Source: Candidatus Zixiibacteriota bacterium (GTDB lineage Bacteria > Zixibacteria > MSB-5A5 > GN15 > PGXB01). Taken from it: 64,000 nt of DNA. Each line of letters starts with the position of its first letter. The stretch's first letter is position 1. Under the pieces are notes generated by a model, which saw only the letters and a list, made by a program, of their open reading frames with translations, made no database searches and was not told the origin of the DNA. Shown in pieces: positions 26,299 to 36,482 of the stretch. The translations under genes and the position numbers were made by a program. Location: positions 20,536 through 84,535 of the forward strand of contig JAFGAL010000015.1 in assembly GCA_016933695.1 (NCBI GenBank), given 5' to 3'.

Positions 26299-28929
26299 TT
26301 AGTGATCGGATACTGGCTTAGTTTTCCGGTGTCGCTGATCGGGGAGAATCACAATCTCATAATCGATATAATCAATTGTGATCCGGTCACCCGGCTGGAT
26401 CTCCCCGGCAAGGATCCGGCGTGCGATTTTCTGGCTGAGTTCCTTGTTGATCAGCCGCTTGATCTGACGCGCTCCGAAGGTCGGATCATAGCCGGTCAAC
26501 GCCAGCGACGCCAGCGCCGCATCGGTCAACTCCGCGGTGATATCCCGGTCGGCAAGCAATTTCTGCAATTGGGCAAACTGCAACCGGACAATATCCTTGA
26601 TTTCGTCTTTGTTCAACGCCGAAAAGACAATCGTCTCATCGACCCGGTTGAGAAATTCCGGACGGAGTTCTCGTCCTAACAGGTTGAGGACTTCCCCGCG
26701 CATGCGCTGATAGATTTCCTCGCGGTTCTGTTCGGTGATATGCGCCGATTCCTCGCGAATATACTCCGCACCGATATTCGATGTCATGATTAAAATACTG
26801 TTCTTGAACGACACCGTCCGGCCCTTATTGTCGGTCAAACGACCGTCATCGAGAACCTGCAGCAAAATGTTAAACACCTCCGGGTGCGCCTTTTCGATTT
26901 CATCAAGCAAAACCACCGCGTATGGTCGCCGTCTCACCGCTTCGGTCAACTGTCCCCCCTCTTCATAGCCGACATATCCCGGCGGCGCACCGATCAAGCG
27001 TGACACCGAGAATTTCTCCATGTATTCCGACATGTCGATTCTGACAATGGCTTCTTCGGTGCCGTATAAAAACTCCGCCAGCGCCCGCGCCAGCTCGGTT
27101 TTCCCCACTCCGGTCGGTCCGAGGAAAATAAACGATCCCAGCGGACGATTGGGGTCGGACAATCCCGCCCGCGATTGCCGCACCGCATCGGCCACGGCCA
27201 TAACCGCCTGATCCTGCCCGATCACCCGTTCATGTAATTTGGCTTCGAGATGCAGGAGTTTTTCCTTCTCCGATTCAGTCAATCGCGACACCGGTATGCC
27301 GGTCCACTTGGCAACCACTTCGGCGACGTCGTCGGCGTCTACTTCTTCTTTGAGCAGTTTGCGCGTGGATTGAATCGATGTCAGTGAATGCGTAAGAAAC
27401 TCCAGCTTCTTCTCGGCCTCCACCAACAGTCCGTATTTGATCTTGGCGGCTTCTTCATAGTTGGCAATACGTTCCGCCTCTGACGAACGCAGTTTCAGAC
27501 TTTCGATTTCCGCCTTGGTGTCATGGATTGCTTTAACCGTGTCTTTTTCCTTCTGCCAGTGCGTGCGAAGATCATCCCGTTGCGCATACAGGTCTTTGAG
27601 TTCCTCTTCGATCGGTTTGATTCGCTCACCGGCGTCTTGTTCGCGTTTGACACCTTCTTTTTCGATTTCCAGCTGACGGATTCGTTTCTCCAGCGCGTCC
27701 AACTCCTCCGGCATGGAATCGATGGAAATCCGCAGTTCGGCGGCCGCCTCGTCGATCAGATCAATAGCCTTGTCGGGAAGGAATCGGTCGGCGATATAGC
27801 GATCCGACAGCCGCGCCGCCGCCACCATCGCTTCGTCCTTGATTTTGATCCCATGATGCAATTCATAGCATTCGCGCAATCCGCGCAGAATCGAAACCGT
27901 GTCCTCCACCGATGACGGCTCGACCAGCACCGGCGCAAAACGTCGTTCCAGCGCGGCGTCTTTTTCAATGTGCTTGCGGTACTCATCGAGCGTCGTGGCG
28001 CCCACACAGCGCAGTTCACCGCGCGCCAGAGCGGGTTTGAGCATGTTCGAGGCATCCATCGAACCACCGACCGCACCGGCCCCGACAATAGTGTGCAGTT
28101 CATCAATAAACAGGATAATCCTGCCCTGCGCCTGTTCGACCTCCTTTAATATCGCCTTTAGTCGTTCCTCGAATTCCCCGCGGAATTTCGATCCGGCAAT
28201 AAGCGATCCCAGGTCAAGCGCCACGACCGTCCGATCGGTCAGCGTTTCGGGCACTTCGCCGATCGCGATTTTCTGCGCCAGTCCTTCGACAATCGCGGTC
28301 TTCCCCACGCCCGGTTCACCGATCAGCACCGGGTTGTTCTTGGTCCGACGGGAGAGGATCTTGATCACGCGACGGATTTCATCCGCACGACCGATCACCG
28401 GATCGAGTTTTCCCTCACGCGCCTGCGCGGTCAAATCCCGCGAGTATTTTTCCAGCACGCGATATTTGGATTCGGGATTGTCGTCGGTGATACGCGTAGT
28501 ACCCCGGATCGACTCCAGCGCCTTCAACACGGCATCGCGGTTAATTCCCGCGTTTTTCAACAATTCCTGGGCTTTGCTTTTCACATCGAGCAACGTCAGC
28601 AGGATATGTTCCACCGAGACGTACTCATCCTTGAGTTTGGATGCTTCGCTCTCGGCTTTGTACAGCACCTGTGACAGTTCATTTGAGGCGTAGATTTGCC
28701 CGCCTTCCTGACGAGGGAGCAGTTTCAACTGATCGGCGATCTTGTCTTTCAGCGCATCATCATCGATACCGATCTTCTTGATCACATTCCCCGCCAGCCC
28801 GTCATCCTGATGCAACAGCGCCGCCAGTAAATGAAGCGGCATGACTTGCGGATGCGACTCGGACTGCGCCATTTGCTGGGCGTAATTGAGTGCATCCAGC
28901 GACCGTTGGGTCAGTTTATTCATGTTCAT
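26299..28929 (-). CDS. clpB: ClpB disaggregase
   Basis: 876 residues, standard ClpB length. The N-terminal Clp domain (1-~145) is followed by NBD1 with GEPGVGKT and Walker [13 protein letters not shown], then the coiled-coil middle domain (~410-525) that distinguishes ClpB from ClpA/ClpC, then NBD2 with [15 protein letters not shown], pore-loop GYVGYEEGG and [12 protein letters not shown]. There is no P-element for ClpP docking. With DnaK/DnaJ it resolubilises aggregated protein. It is the last gene of the minus-strand chaperone cluster. No CIRCE element was seen in the 100 bp upstream. Confidence 0.98.
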   Translation of the reverse strand: MNMNKLTQRSLDALNYAQQMAQSESHPQVMPLHLLAALLHQDDGLAGNVIKKIGIDDDALKDKIADQLKLLPRQEGGQIYASNELSQVLYKAESEASKLKDEYVSVEHILLTLLDVKSKAQELLKNAGINRDAVLKALESIRGTTRITDDNPESKYRVLEKYSRDLTAQAREGKLDPVIGRADEIRRVIKILSRRTKNNPVLIGEPGVGKTAIVEGLAQKIAIGEVPETLTDRTVVALDLGSLIAGSKFRGEFEERLKAILKEVEQAQGRIILFIDELHTIVGAGAVGGSMDASNMLKPALARGELRCVGATTLDEYRKHIEKDAALERRFAPVLVEPSSVEDTVSILRGLRECYELHHGIKIKDEAMVAAARLSDRYIADRFLPDKAIDLIDEAAAELRISIDSMPEELDALEKRIRQLEIEKEGVKREQDAGERIKPIEEELKDLYAQRDDLRTHWQKEKDTVKAIHDTKAEIESLKLRSSEAERIANYEEAAKIKYGLLVEAEKKLEFLTHSLTSIQSTRKLLKEEVDADDVAEVVAKWTGIPVSRLTESEKEKLLHLEAKLHERVIGQDQAVMAVADAVRQSRAGLSDPNRPLGSFIFLGPTGVGKTELARALAEFLYGTEEAIVRIDMSEYMEKFSVSRLIGAPPGYVGYEEGGQLTEAVRRRPYAVVLLDEIEKAHPEVFNILLQVLDDGRLTDNKGRTVSFKNSILIMTSNIGAEYIREESAHITEQNREEIYQRMRGEVLNLLGRELRPEFLNRVDETIVFSALNKDEIKDIVRLQFAQLQKLLADRDITAELTDAALASLALTGYDPTFGARQIKRLINKELSQKIARRILAGEIQPGDRITIDYIDYEIVILPDQRHRKTKPVSDH

Positions 28930-28969
28930 ATAGCATCAACTCTTTTATATCTGGTAACAAACCGGTGCC

Positions 28970-29021
28970 CCGCCGCCTGCGGTGGGACGGATCGCTCACA
29001 TCTTATTGCTTGCCGAATGTA
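28970..29021. repeat. imperfect direct repeat, copy A
   Basis: 52 bp, with core CCGCCGCCTGCGGTGGGAC. It matches copy B at 29308-29360 in about 42 of 52 positions. The CCGCC...GGTGGGAC core is partly self-complementary. Copies A and B bracket the small membrane-protein gene at 29034-29282. Confidence 0.7.
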
Positions 29022-29033
29022 CTGGGTATTCGA

Positions 29034-29282
29034 TCAATCGTTTTCATCTATATAATCCTGTTTTTTCTCATCCTCACGCACGTATTGAATATGCTCAACC
29101 GCTTCCTTGCGGTCGGCATTCTGAAACTGGGCGTACACATGTTCGCCCATGAACCGATTGCCGGAACTGATCCATTCCTTTTTCATCCAGTGCCGATAGA
29201 TAACCCACCCGCAACCGCTGAATACTGCCAGAAGCAGTCCCAGAAACAGACCAATACTTATATACGAATCCAGGTTTTCCAT
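29034..29282 (-). CDS. small single-span membrane protein, unknown function
   Basis: 82 residues from ATG 29282; the in-frame extension upstream runs through a repeat and is unlikely to be coding. One membrane helix (about residues 9-31, ISIGLFLGLLLAVFSGCGWV) is followed by a charged tail rich in Glu, Asp and Lys (KEAVEHIQYVREDEKKQDYI). I do not recognise a family. It lies between the cbpA-type dnaJ and clpB genes on the same strand, but two copies of a repeat flank it, so it may be an insertion into the chaperone cluster rather than a chaperone partner. Confidence 0.55.
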   Translation of the reverse strand: MENLDSYISIGLFLGLLLAVFSGCGWVIYRHWMKKEWISSGNRFMGEHVYAQFQNADRKEAVEHIQYVREDEKKQDYIDEND

Positions 29283-29307
29283 ACGGTTGTACTTCCATGC
29301 CTGTTGT

Positions 29308-29360
29308 CCGCCGCTTGCGGTGGGACAGATTGCACACGCCTTATTGTTTGTCGAAAGCAT
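29308..29360. repeat. imperfect direct repeat, copy B
   Basis: The core CCGCCGCTTGCGGTGGGAC followed by a diverged GAT-GC-CAC-TTATTG-TTG-CGAA series matches copy A at 28970-29021 in the same orientation. It lies between the dnaJ 3' end and the small membrane-protein start. The dispersed-repeat nature is inferred from only two local copies. Confidence 0.7.
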
Positions 29361-29475
29361 CCTTCGAAAACTCAGGATCTTTGACAGGGCTTACGACCTG
29401 CTCTTACTCCTTTCCCTCGCTCCTCGGGATCTTCGACGGCAATCTCGAACTGCCCTTTCATTCAACAGATCCTTT

Positions 29476-30399
29476 TTATACAAAGGTCTTTTGCAACTCC
29501 TCCAGCAATTCCTTCTGGCGTGGAGTGAGGGTATCCGGGACATCGATCACGACTTCGACATACTGATCGCCCTGCGTGCCGTTGACCGACAAGCCCATTC
29601 CCTTCAGCCGGAGTTTGGTTCCCGATTTGGTATACGGCGGGATGGTCAGGTTAATCGTGCGCGTCAGCGTTTTCACCTGCACTTTGCCTCCCAGCACCGC
29701 ATCGGGATAACTCACCGTCACTTTGGAATGGATATCATTCCCGCGACGTTCAAACTGCTCGCTTTTTTTTACATTCACGGTTACGATTAAATCTCCATTG
29801 CTCTGGCCGTTGTCTCCGGGAAATCCCATGCCACGGAGACGGATTTTCCCGCCGTCGGCGATGCCGGCGGGGATTTTCACCCGAAGGCGGCGCTGTTTTA
29901 TTCCGGCGCCGGGATTTTTCGCGACAATAGTCTTCTCCGTCCCGCGCATCGCCTCTTCAAATGATACGCTCAGCGACACCGCCGCGTCGCGCCCGCGCGA
30001 TGCCCGTCGCCGCGGACGGCTTCGGGCCTGCCGAAACGGCGAACCGCCGCCGAAAATGGATCCGAACAACTCGGAAAAGACATCCATCCCCTCGGCGTTG
30101 TCGAACCGGAAAAACCGCTCGAACTGCGAGGCGTCGAATCCACCGGAATGACGCGGATCGAAACTGGGGCCGCCGGTGAATGCGCCGTACTTGCGCATGG
30201 TATCGTACTGCCGGCGCTTTTTCTCATCGCCCAGCACGTCGTACGCCTCGGAAATTTCCTTGAACCGTTCCTCGGCGGCCTTGTCACCCTTGTTGCGGTC
30301 GGGATGAAACTGCTTGGCAAGTTTCCGGAACGCCTTTTTGATATCATCCTGCGACGCGTTTTCCGCAACACCAAGCGTTTTGTAAAAGTCTTTTGACAT
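29476..30399 (-). CDS. cbpA: DnaJ-family co-chaperone, CbpA type (no zinc finger)
   Basis: 307 residues. The J domain (1-~70) has the essential HPD (FHPDRNKGD), followed by a Gly/Phe/Arg region (residues ~75-145, with FRFDNAEGMDVFSELFG and an Arg-rich RSRPRRRASRGRD). The two C-terminal beta-sandwich substrate domains begin at SLSVSFEEAM. The four CxxCxGxG zinc repeats of DnaJ are absent, so it is the CbpA/DnaJ-C type. It stimulates DnaK ATPase. It lies 91 bp after dnaK on the same strand. Confidence 0.93.
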   Translation of the reverse strand: MSKDFYKTLGVAENASQDDIKKAFRKLAKQFHPDRNKGDKAAEERFKEISEAYDVLGDEKKRRQYDTMRKYGAFTGGPSFDPRHSGGFDASQFERFFRFDNAEGMDVFSELFGSIFGGGSPFRQARSRPRRRASRGRDAAVSLSVSFEEAMRGTEKTIVAKNPGAGIKQRRLRVKIPAGIADGGKIRLRGMGFPGDNGQSNGDLIVTVNVKKSEQFERRGNDIHSKVTVSYPDAVLGGKVQVKTLTRTINLTIPPYTKSGTKLRLKGMGLSVNGTQGDQYVEVVIDVPDTLTPRQKELLEELQKTFV

Positions 30400-30462
30400 C
30401 GTTGAGTATTCTCATCTCCCTTCCACATACAGCCTACGCCAAAGCAGACGTTTTGTCAATGA

Positions 30463-30486
30463 AAACGGGGCCTTACGGCCCCGTTT
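30463..30486 (-). terminator. terminator-like hairpin after dnaK
   Basis: Minus-strand AAACGGGGCC, loop GTAA, GGCCCCGTTT: a perfect 10-bp stem whose 3' arm ends in TTTT. The free T-tract is short, so partial readthrough into the dnaJ-type gene is likely. Confidence 0.65.
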
Positions 30487-30490
30487 CCCG

Positions 30491-32398
30491 TCACTTCTCA
30501 TCAACCACTTCGTAGTCGGCATCGACCGTGTCGTCTTTGCCGCTTTCGGGGCCGCCGGGCGACTCCGGACCGGGGTTTGCCCCCGGTTGCGGTCCGGCCG
30601 ACGCCTGTTGATACATATTCGCGGCCGCACCCTGCCAGAGCTGATTGAGTGCCTCGACCGAGGCCTCCATCTCGGCCGTATCATCAGTATTCAACGCGGC
30701 TTTCACGCGCTCGATACCCGCCTCGATTTTGGCCCGGGAATCCGCATCCAGCTTGTCGCCGTATTCTTTCAGATTCTTCTCGGTCTGAAACACCATCGCA
30801 TCGGCGCTGTTGCGGACGTCTATTTTGCGACGTTTTTCCCTGTCATCCTGTTCGTGCATTTTGGCGTCATTGACCATCTTGTTGATATCGGCCTCATTCA
30901 AACCCGACGACGCCTCGATCCGGACGTTCTGCGACTTACCGGTGCCGAGGTCCTTGGCGGTGACGTTCAATATGCCGTTGGCATCGATATCGAACGTCAC
31001 CTCGATCTGCGGCATACCGCGCGGTGCGGGCGGAATCCCATCAAGGATGAATTTGCCGATCGTCTTGTTGTCGATCGCCATCTCGCGTTCACCCTGCAGG
31101 ACATGAATATCCACCGCCGGCTGACTGTCGGACGCCGTCGAAAAAACCTGCGTTTTTTTGGTCGGGATGGTCGTGTTGCGTTCGATCAACCGCGTCGTCA
31201 CCCCGCCCAGCGTTTCGATACCGAGCGACAGCGGCGTCACGTCCAGAAGCAGAACATCTTTGACGTCACCGGTCAGCACCCCGCCCTGAATCGCCGCGCC
31301 GACCGCAACGACTTCATCGGGATTGACGCTCTTGTTCGGTTCCTTGCCGAATAACTGCTTGACCAGCGAGACGACTTTTGGCATACGCGTCATGCCGCCG
31401 ACCAGGACAACGTCGTCGATATTGGTGAACGCAATCCCGGCATCGTCGACCGCCTTGCGGCACGGTGCAATGGTGCGTTCCAGAAGGTCATCCACCAACT
31501 GCTCGAATTTGGCGCGCGACAGAGTCAGATTCAGATGTTTCGGCCCATTGCTGTCGGCGGTGATAAACGGCAGGTTGATAGTCGTTTCCATCGTCGACGA
31601 CAGCTCGATCTTGGCCTTCTCCGCCGCCTCTTTCAAACGCTGGATCGCCATCGGATCGCGCGACAGGTCGATTCCCTCCTGCTTCCGAAACTCGTCGACC
31701 AGCCAGTCGATAATGCGCTTGTCGAAATCATCGCCGCCCAGATGCGTGTCGCCGTTGGTCGAGAGGACCTCGAAGACCCCGTCGGACAATTCCAGGATGG
31801 AAATATCGAACGTGCCGCCGCCGAGATCATACACCGCGATCTTGCCGGTTTTCTTCTTGTCGAGACCGTATGCCAGCGCCGCCGCGGTCGGTTCGTTAAT
31901 GATCCGTTTCACTTCCAGTCCGGCGATGCGCCCGGCATCTTTGGTCGCCTGACGCTGGCTGTCATTGAAATAGGCCGGGATCGTAATCACCGCCTCGGTG
32001 ACTTTGGTGCCGAGATAATCCTCGGCGGTCTTTTTCATTTTTACCAGCACCATCGCCGAGATCTCCTGCGGCGTGTATTTCTTGCCGTTCATCTCGACCG
32101 TGGCATTGTCGTTGTCTCCGGCCACGACCTTGTACGGGAAGTTTTTCGTCTCGGAGCTGACCTCGCTGAACTTGCGGCCCATGAACCGCTTGATCGAAAA
32201 GATCGTGTTCATCGGGTTGGTCACTGCCTGACGTTTGGCCACCTGCCCAACCAGTCGTTCGCCGTTTTTGTCGATCGCCACCACCGACGGAGTCGTGCGC
32301 GCCCCTTCGGAGTTGGTGATCACGACCGGATCCTTGCCCTCGATTACCGAGACACAGGAGTTGGTCGTTCCCAAATCTATGCCGATTATTTTACTCAT
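30491..32398 (-). CDS. dnaK: chaperone DnaK (Hsp70)
   Basis: 635 residues from ATG 32398, which has AAGGGTG upstream; a GTG at 32407 is less likely. The N-terminal ATPase domain has [16 protein letters not shown], the phosphate motif [15 protein letters not shown] and VGGMTRMP. It is followed by the hydrophobic linker [18 protein letters not shown], the beta-sandwich substrate domain, the helical lid and a Gly/Pro-rich tail ending DYEVVDEK. It is the central ATP-dependent folding chaperone. grpE and hrcA are not in the window. The neighbours hsp20, cbpA and clpB form a heat-shock locus. Confidence 0.98.
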   Translation of the reverse strand: MSKIIGIDLGTTNSCVSVIEGKDPVVITNSEGARTTPSVVAIDKNGERLVGQVAKRQAVTNPMNTIFSIKRFMGRKFSEVSSETKNFPYKVVAGDNDNATVEMNGKKYTPQEISAMVLVKMKKTAEDYLGTKVTEAVITIPAYFNDSQRQATKDAGRIAGLEVKRIINEPTAAALAYGLDKKKTGKIAVYDLGGGTFDISILELSDGVFEVLSTNGDTHLGGDDFDKRIIDWLVDEFRKQEGIDLSRDPMAIQRLKEAAEKAKIELSSTMETTINLPFITADSNGPKHLNLTLSRAKFEQLVDDLLERTIAPCRKAVDDAGIAFTNIDDVVLVGGMTRMPKVVSLVKQLFGKEPNKSVNPDEVVAVGAAIQGGVLTGDVKDVLLLDVTPLSLGIETLGGVTTRLIERNTTIPTKKTQVFSTASDSQPAVDIHVLQGEREMAIDNKTIGKFILDGIPPAPRGMPQIEVTFDIDANGILNVTAKDLGTGKSQNVRIEASSGLNEADINKMVNDAKMHEQDDREKRRKIDVRNSADAMVFQTEKNLKEYGDKLDADSRAKIEAGIERVKAALNTDDTAEMEASVEALNQLWQGAAANMYQQASAGPQPGANPGPESPGGPESGKDDTVDADYEVVDEK

Positions 32399-32420
32399 CG
32401 ATATCACCCTTTCTTACCTG

Positions 32421-32451
32421 AAAAAACGGGCGAGTCGTTCCACTCGCCCGT
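32421..32451 (-). terminator. intrinsic terminator between hsp20 and dnaK
   Basis: Minus strand: ACGGGCGAGT (32451-32442), 6-nt loop, ACTCGCCCGT (32435-32426), then TTTTTT (to 32421). It is a perfect 10-bp stem 33 bp after hsp20 and 23 bp before dnaK, so dnaK depends on readthrough or a promoter inside hsp20. Confidence 0.92.
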
Positions 32452-32483
32452 CTCGTGTTTGTAACGGTTGCCCGATCTCGCGA

Positions 32484-32927
32484 TTATTTGACCTGAACCG
32501 CGATTTCCTTCGGTTTGGCCTTCTCCAACTTCCGGAGAGTGACATTCAACACCCCGTCCTTGTAGTCCGCCGAAATATTGTCGCCTTCGACATTGTCGGG
32601 CAGTGTGAACGACCGCGAGAAGGAACCGTAGATGCGTTCGGCTCGGATATAATTCCGGTCCTTAATCTCGGATTCCTGTTTCCGTTCACCGCTGATGCGA
32701 AGCACGCCGTCCTCAACCAGCACCTTGATGTCGTCCTTTTTCATGCCCGGCAGTTCCACATGGAGATTGATCGACTCCTTGTCCTCAACAATGTCCACCC
32801 GGGGCATGAAATCACAGCTGGCGTCATTCTTGAATACCGGCGCGCGGAAAAACGAATCCAGCACCGAGTCAAAGTCCTGCGAAATCCGATTCAGAACGCG
32901 ATTGGGGTTGTAACGTACCAGTGTCAT
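32484..32927 (-). CDS. Hsp20-family small heat-shock protein
   Basis: 147 residues. A short N-terminal arm (MTLVRYNPNRVLNRISQDFD) is followed by the alpha-crystallin domain (residues ~43-135) with LPGMKKDDIKVLVEDGVLRISGE and the closing GVLNVTLRK motif, then a short tail ending KEIAVQVK with an I-x-V anchor. It is an ATP-independent holdase that keeps unfolded proteins for DnaK/ClpB. GAGGAGGT precedes the ATG, and the gene has its own terminator and a distinctive promoter region upstream. Confidence 0.95.
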   Translation of the reverse strand: MTLVRYNPNRVLNRISQDFDSVLDSFFRAPVFKNDASCDFMPRVDIVEDKESINLHVELPGMKKDDIKVLVEDGVLRISGERKQESEIKDRNYIRAERIYGSFSRSFTLPDNVEGDNISADYKDGVLNVTLRKLEKAKPKEIAVQVK

Positions 32928-32990
32928 CTCACTTACCTCCTCTTTACAAGAGTTTTATTGATGTTTTCTTTTTTTCATCTTTCGCTTATG

Positions 32991-33035
32991 ATTATATCAA
33001 TTGGCGTGCCAAAAAATGTAAGGCATTAACTTACA
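32991..33035 (-). promoter_or_regulatory. hsp20 promoter region with palindromes
   Basis: On the minus strand, TGATATAAT is a perfect extended -10 (TATAAT at 32996-32991). Immediately upstream lie the palindrome TTGGCACGCCAA (33012-33001) and the inverted repeat TGTAAG-N7-CTTACA (33035-33017). TTGGCACG-N4-TTGAT also resembles a sigma54 -24/-12 element, with A replacing the key C. No CIRCE box is present. Confidence 0.5.
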
Positions 33036-33148
33036 ACAAGATAATAAATACATGATAATATTGACATGTCACAGTATGCCAGTAAGGCAGAACATGACAG
33101 CCATAATGACATACGCCAATGCCAGATTGACTGAAATGTCAGGCAGTG

Positions 33149-35353
33149 TTATTTTGATTGACGAGAGAGTATCTCTTCGGCCGTTTTGCTCAGTTTGGAA
33201 CCGCCAAAAAACAGCTTCTGCGATGCCGAGATCGATTCTGAGAAGTCTTTAATGGTCTGTATCGCTTCCCGGTCACCAATGCGTCCCAGCGCCTTGAGCG
33301 TGGCCATTTTAAGCTCTTCACGCGACGATCGCCCTGACGTCAACTCGGAGAGCATATCATGATCAGTAAGCAATTTCGCCAGATACACTTTGGCATCGTT
33401 TCCGCCGAGTATGCCCAGTGCGGTAATGATGCGGATGATCTCGCCGCGCCGTTTTCGTGCCAGATCAATCAGTTCCGGAACGATTTCCGCCGATCCGACA
33501 ATACCCAGCGAGATTAAGGCGCTTTCACGGATTTCGGCGTCATCATCGTTAACCATTACCAAAAGCAGATCGGCGGCTTCTTCTCCGCCGATTTTTTCCA
33601 ATGCCGAAACAATCGCCCTGCGGACCCGCGTATCGGAATCGGTGATATGCTGGCGAAGCACCCGGCAGGCATCGAAATCCTGCAAGGCGCCCAGAACGAA
33701 AATCGCATTGCGCACCTGATACCACAATGTATCCGGCAACTCCCGGCGCGATTCATCGCGGGCAAAATTCTTTTCATTGGCCATGAAACGACTTAAAACG
33801 TTCAGCGAGGACTTGCCCATTTCGGGCAGTATCTTAAGGACCTGCTGGCGCACGTGACGGGATTCATGAGAAATCACTTCCGAAAGCGCAAACGCCATCT
33901 CTTCGGATCCAATCGCCACCATGATATCCCGCAAATCCTGAATATGCTGATGGTCGCCATTGATCAGGTGGTTGACCAGACCGGAGATAATCTCACTGCG
34001 ATTCATCTCCTCCACGGCTTTCTTCACCGCGATGGATTCATAACACCAGATGCCCTCAGCCAATTGCCGATGCGCCGATAACGCTCGTCCCAATGTCGCG
34101 GGTATAGTCAGAATATTTTGTGACAGGCAACTTCGCACGATTTCCCAGATCAGATCGGAGAACTCGAAGGTTTCCTCATGGGAATCAAGAAATGTACATA
34201 TCTTCTCCGTCAGGTATTCCAGAAGCGACGTACCGGTCAGATTCAGGCAGGAACCGACCGCGATTTTCAACAGGGCCAACGCCCTCTGCCGCAGGTCGAG
34301 GTTATTGCCGGCCAGATAATGCAGCAGACGGTCGATCACCACCTGGGCCTTGGCCTGCTGTCCCGTGCGTAATAGACGTCCGAAATGATCGGTAAACTCT
34401 CCGACATGCTGGAATGACAACAGCTGGTTGAAAAAACCATCCAGATAGCGGTCGATATTCTCGACGGCAGTGATGCGAATCTTGCTGGCGGCGGGCATAA
34501 TCGACGTATACGATGACCGGTCAATCCCGTGCGACAGGGCAATCTCATCAAGCCGACGAATGATATTATCATGATCGGGATGATAATGCAGGGCCGCGAT
34601 AAGTCGGCGGCAGGATTCGCCGTCATCCGACTCCGCCTTTTCCAGCCGTTGCGAAATCAGGGCAACGATATCATCGGCGGGAATCCGCCCGATCTTTTCC
34701 GGAACCAGAAACGCCACCAACTGCGGATAATAATCATGACAATACCGGGCAATATAATCACCGTGGTTATCCTGCGAAACAGAGACCAACTCCGCCAGGT
34801 CTTCGTAATCATTGGGAAGGATATCAGTGATGATCCCCCGCACGGAAAAATCCCGAATGACCTCGGACGGGAACTTCCGGCCCCTTTCAAACAGCAGGTA
34901 CCCGGCCTCATCGTTGACGGTGATCGTGGCGATGTTCTGGTTTGTGATATATGTCGTCAGCAGGTTCTGATAATCCCCGGACCGCAATCGCTTGACAAAA
35001 CGCGCGAGAAACAGCCCCAGTTCATCCGCGGTCATGCCGGCGGAGAACAGGATATTGCCGACGTCCAGCACCTGCATGTAATCCATAATCTGATCGGTGA
35101 AAATGGACGGTTTGGTTTTTATGTTCAAGGCATACAGATGCCCGGAGGCGATATGCAAATTGACATGTTTTTTAAAGCGAAAGATTTTCTCCATTAACAG
35201 AAAAGGACGACCGATGGCCTTGCGGGTCAGTGGATGATCGACCGAATAGATCGAAGCCTTTTTCGCGGCAATGTACAACTCCCGGAGCATTTCATGCGCC
35301 AGTTCGTTGAGATTGGTCGTCAAATCCGCTTCGGTGTACATGATTTCGTTCAT
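33149..35353 (-). CDS. HEAT-repeat protein
   Basis: 734 residues from ATG 35353, which has GGGAGAG at a good distance; the upstream frame to 35440 overlaps the previous gene and is unlikely. The N-terminal domain (about 1-330) has a KASIYSVDHPLTRKAIGRP segment like those found ahead of HD-type and HEAT proteins. The C-terminal half (from ~490) is a series of HEAT-like helical pairs (for example DSDTRVRRAIVSALEKIGGEEA and DDDAEIRESALISLGIVGS). No catalytic motif or signal peptide is visible, so it is probably a cytoplasmic scaffold. Its start is 1 bp from the stop of the BamB-like gene, implying translational coupling. Confidence 0.8.
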   Translation of the reverse strand: MNEIMYTEADLTTNLNELAHEMLRELYIAAKKASIYSVDHPLTRKAIGRPFLLMEKIFRFKKHVNLHIASGHLYALNIKTKPSIFTDQIMDYMQVLDVGNILFSAGMTADELGLFLARFVKRLRSGDYQNLLTTYITNQNIATITVNDEAGYLLFERGRKFPSEVIRDFSVRGIITDILPNDYEDLAELVSVSQDNHGDYIARYCHDYYPQLVAFLVPEKIGRIPADDIVALISQRLEKAESDDGESCRRLIAALHYHPDHDNIIRRLDEIALSHGIDRSSYTSIMPAASKIRITAVENIDRYLDGFFNQLLSFQHVGEFTDHFGRLLRTGQQAKAQVVIDRLLHYLAGNNLDLRQRALALLKIAVGSCLNLTGTSLLEYLTEKICTFLDSHEETFEFSDLIWEIVRSCLSQNILTIPATLGRALSAHRQLAEGIWCYESIAVKKAVEEMNRSEIISGLVNHLINGDHQHIQDLRDIMVAIGSEEMAFALSEVISHESRHVRQQVLKILPEMGKSSLNVLSRFMANEKNFARDESRRELPDTLWYQVRNAIFVLGALQDFDACRVLRQHITDSDTRVRRAIVSALEKIGGEEAADLLLVMVNDDDAEIRESALISLGIVGSAEIVPELIDLARKRRGEIIRIITALGILGGNDAKVYLAKLLTDHDMLSELTSGRSSREELKMATLKALGRIGDREAIQTIKDFSESISASQKLFFGGSKLSKTAEEILSRQSK

Positions 35354-35354
35354 G

Positions 35355-36482
35355 TTACTCTCCCAGGCATTGAACCGATCCGTTTTGCAGGACGACAAAG
35401 ACATTGGTTCCGTCGGTGACCGCCGGGAATCGAATCTCATGTTTGAAAAAGCGCCGGGAAATCATTCGCCCGTCGGCTTTATCCAGACAGTACACATGGC
35501 GGTCAAGCGACGCAAATACCACTTTATCGCCTACCAGTATCGGTGAGGATAAGATCACCCCCTCGGTCTTGAATTCCCACACCGTCGTGCCGTCGCGTTT
35601 ATCCAGCGCATGCAAAACACCGTCGCTGTCCCCGAAATACAGGCACCGATCGTCCACGGCCGGAGCGGTCCAGATTGACCGGTCAAACTGCCGCGACCAG
35701 ACCGTTGATCCGTCGTTCTTCTCCACAGCATACACGCCGCCCTCGATGGCGGTCACATACACGCGATCATTCACGACGACCTTGCTAACCAGTGGCTGTT
35801 GCAGATTCACGGCAATAATGCGCTTTCCATTCCCGGCATCGAAGCCGTATACCCATCCGTCATCAAACGGAAAATACACCGTCCCCTCGCTGAAACTCGG
35901 CCCGCCCAGGCTGTTGCCGCCGACACTATCCCGCCAGATCATGGCACCGGTCAGCCGGTTGTAGCAATAGACGCTCCCCAGCGAGGACGCGACATACACG
36001 TTGTTTTCTACTATTATCGGCGTCCCGGAGACATCCTTTAAACGGACTTTCCACAGCGACTCACGGGTATGAAGATTGAAGCAGACGAAATAGTCTTTGG
36101 GCGGCGCCACGCTGAAATAAGCCAGCGAATCAACCACCACCAGGCCGGTTTGCGCACCGGATCGCTCTTTGTGGCGTCCGCGGAATTTCCCGGTTGACGG
36201 CTCATAGAAATAGATACGCCCCCGGCTTCCCGGGATAATCAGTCGTCCCGCCCCGATAGTCAGCGGCCCGATCGGCGCCTCGGAAATCCGATCCTCCCAT
36301 TTCACGTTCAAAACACCGGAAAAACCGGTTTCACTCACCGCCGTTGCGGCGGCGTCGCCACGGGCATATTGCCAGCTCGATTCGGGAATGATTTCATCCC
36401 GTTTCAGCCGGAATTTTCTGGTACAACCGGACACAAGCAGTATGCCGATTAACACCCACGCGATCAATCGAAACCGGTTCAT
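35355..36482 (-). CDS. PQQ-repeat beta-propeller lipoprotein (BamB-like)
   Basis: 375 residues from ATG 36482, which overlaps the previous stop (TGATG); another in-frame ATG is at 36494. The signal peptide ends in a lipobox, LLVSGC. The remainder is a beta-propeller of PQQ-like blades (WRDSVGGNSLGGPSFSEG, VYFPFDDGWVYGFDAGNGK, VYVTAIEGGVYAVEKNDGSTVWS, LYFGDSDGVLHALDKRDGTTVW). This is the architecture of BamB, the outer-membrane lipoprotein that assists BamA. The gene upstream encodes a protein with an Omp85-like C-terminal barrel, which supports an outer-membrane assembly role; this remains an inference. Confidence 0.82.
   Translation of the reverse strand: MNRFRLIAWVLIGILLVSGCTRKFRLKRDEIIPESSWQYARGDAAATAVSETGFSGVLNVKWEDRISEAPIGPLTIGAGRLIIPGSRGRIYFYEPSTGKFRGRHKERSGAQTGLVVVDSLAYFSVAPPKDYFVCFNLHTRESLWKVRLKDVSGTPIIVENNVYVASSLGSVYCYNRLTGAMIWRDSVGGNSLGGPSFSEGTVYFPFDDGWVYGFDAGNGKRIIAVNLQQPLVSKVVVNDRVYVTAIEGGVYAVEKNDGSTVWSRQFDRSIWTAPAVDDRCLYFGDSDGVLHALDKRDGTTVWEFKTEGVILSSPILVGDKVVFASLDRHVYCLDKADGRMISRRFFKHEIRFPAVTDGTNVFVVLQNGSVQCLGE

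Noticed and set aside
28930..29475. Insertion sequence or transposon remnant around the direct repeats
   Set aside because: No transposase fragment and no inverted terminal repeats; only two imperfect direct repeats are visible, so I list them as repeats only.
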